NCBI GenBank assembly: GCA_002348425.1
Contig: DEBE01000084.1
Location: 35,254-42,144, forward strand
Length of the DNA stretch: 6,891 nt
Direction of reading: 5' to 3'
Origin: Alphaproteobacteria bacterium UBA2964
GTDB lineage: Bacteria > Pseudomonadota > Alphaproteobacteria > MPNO01 > UBA2964
Shown here: one piece after another, positions 6,030 to 6,891 of the stretch
How positions within the stretch are numbered: position 1 is the first letter of the stretch
Layout: the number at the start of each line of letters is the position of its first letter
Program-made: the position numbers and the translations under genes
Notes under the pieces: generated by a model
Told to the model about the DNA's origin: nothing
The model's database searches: none
The model's input: the letters and a program-made list of their open reading frames with translations, nothing else

Positions 6030-6891
6030 ATGACTGATCAAATTACCTCCATGAAATCGGAACAAGGAGATATTTCGAGAAATACAGGGGTATTACCTTT
6101 CCAATCTCTCAATGCTCTAATAAGGGATGGAGAACTCCATGGTATCTCCCCCATAACCTCACAGCAAATACAACCCGCTAGTCTTGACTTGAGGCTTGGG
6201 AAAACCGCTTATCGTATGAAGGCGAGTTTTCTGCCGGGGCCGAAAAGAACTGTAAAAGAACAGATTGATTTATCAAGCCTCCATCAAATAGACCTGACTT
6301 CAGGGGCTCTTTTGGAAACGGGATGTGTATACCTAATACCCTTATTGGAATCACTATCTTTAAGCGATGGCATATCCGGGGTGGCTAATCCAAAAAGCTC
6401 TACAGGGCGCCTTGATATATTCACACGCCTCTTGACTGACTACTCCTCTGACTTCGATGTTGTAGCAAGGGGTTATCACGGACCTCTTTACGCGGAAATA
6501 TTTCCGAGAACATTTAGTATTATAGCCCGTACTGGTAGCAAGTTAAATCAGCTTCGGTTATGTCGAGGAACTGGAGATATTCGTGAAGCAGAGTTGAAAC
6601 GCCTTCTTAAGGACCAGCCAGTACTTGATCGGGATCTTACCGAACAAGAGGAAAATACATTGTTCAGAGGGGTGCCTCTGTCCATTGATTTGGCAGGGGT
6701 TGGGGATACGGACCTCGTTGGTTTCAAAGCTAAACCCCACGCTCCTCTTATAGATGTAGATAAACAAGGGCACTATAATCCCATAAATTATTGGGACCCT
6801 ATATACTGTGATAGTAGTCGCAGCATAATATTAAATCCTGATGACTTTTACATCTTAGCCTCCAAGGAGTCGGTTTCAGTGCCGGTAGATT
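6030..6891 (+). CDS. dcd: Long-form dCTP deaminase, 3' end beyond the window
   Basis: An open frame of 287 complete codons with no stop before the window ends. It matches the long 2'-deoxycytidine 5'-triphosphate deaminase family (about 360 residues, as I recall), so roughly 70-80 residues are missing. It deaminates dCTP to dUTP and ammonia for dTMP synthesis. Visible motifs: GVLPFQSLNALIRDGEL (20-36), IQPASLDLRLG (47-57), YRMKASFLPG (61-70), NPKSSTGRLD (120-129), equivalent to the RSSxxR substrate-binding segment of E. coli Dcd, and GYHGPLYAEIFPRTF (148-162), where Glu156 corresponds to the catalytic Glu138. The region from about 200 onward looks like the start of a second Dcd-like unit, as expected for the double-length family. 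The start is the first ATG after an in-frame stop at 6021-6023; Met8 (6051) is a less likely alternative. A weak AGACGG site lies about 9 bases before it. It follows the UXS gene by 75 bases on the same strand. Confidence 0.92.
   Translation, partial: MTDQITSMKSEQGDISRNTGVLPFQSLNALIRDGELHGISPITSQQIQPASLDLRLGKTAYRMKASFLPGPKRTVKEQIDLSSLHQIDLTSGALLETGCVYLIPLLESLSLSDGISGVANPKSSTGRLDIFTRLLTDYSSDFDVVARGYHGPLYAEIFPRTFSIIARTGSKLNQLRLCRGTGDIREAELKRLLKDQPVLDRDLTEQEENTLFRGVPLSIDLAGVGDTDLVGFKAKPHAPLIDVDKQGHYNPINYWDPIYCDSSRSIILNPDDFYILASKESVSVPVD

Noticed and set aside
6558..6773. Minus-strand 71-codon open frame near the right end
   Set aside because: It lies antisense to the long dCTP deaminase frame, which has recognisable catalytic motifs and stays open to the window edge.

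Overview
The window looks like chromosomal DNA from a low-to-moderate GC alphaproteobacterium. Hand-sampled 60-base lines range from about 37% to 63% GC. Two genes support this placement. One is a complete RegB/RegA (PrrB/PrrA, ActS/ActR) redox two-component pair whose response regulator has the near-invariant alphaproteobacterial HTH. The other is a dCTP deaminase of the long type that I associate with alphaproteobacteria. I see no mobile elements, rRNA, tRNA or CRISPR. The species cannot be named from this sequence; a free-living, possibly marine lineage is a guess.

Layout, left to right. At the left edge is the start of a minus-strand gene with a hydrophobic, signal-peptide-like N-terminus. 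Divergent from it is a secreted or periplasmic ankyrin-repeat protein (155-715), followed by a small flavodoxin-fold protein (start taken as 789, ending 1256). Convergent to these, on the minus strand, is a two-gene ABC-2-type exporter, with the ATPase at 2882-2115 and the permease at 2079-1264. Divergent from the ATPase is the regB-regA operon (2954-4249 and 4242-4835), in which the two genes overlap by 8 bases. An AT-rich gap of 168 bases holds several palindromes and a possible promoter. After it come a UDP-glucuronate decarboxylase (5004-5954) and a dCTP deaminase that runs off the right end (6030 onward).

How the genes fit together. RegB has the features of the redox-sensing family: six likely membrane helices, the GGLGNPF quinone-box motif, the H-box HELGSPL, and a single cysteine exactly 40 residues after the phosphorylated histidine. 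It should phosphorylate RegA at Asp69, and RegA should act as a global regulator of respiratory, redox or energy genes. The exporter shares its upstream region with regB and may be co-controlled with it, but its substrate cannot be read from sequence. UDP-glucuronate decarboxylase makes UDP-xylose for surface glycans. dCTP deaminase supplies dUTP for thymidylate synthesis. Those last two are probably neighbours without a shared pathway.

I found no clear evidence of a wholly new system. The points most worth checking are the ABC ATPase with no glutamine at the Q-loop next to regBA, the palindrome cluster upstream of the UXS gene, and the periplasmic ankyrin plus flavodoxin-like pair.
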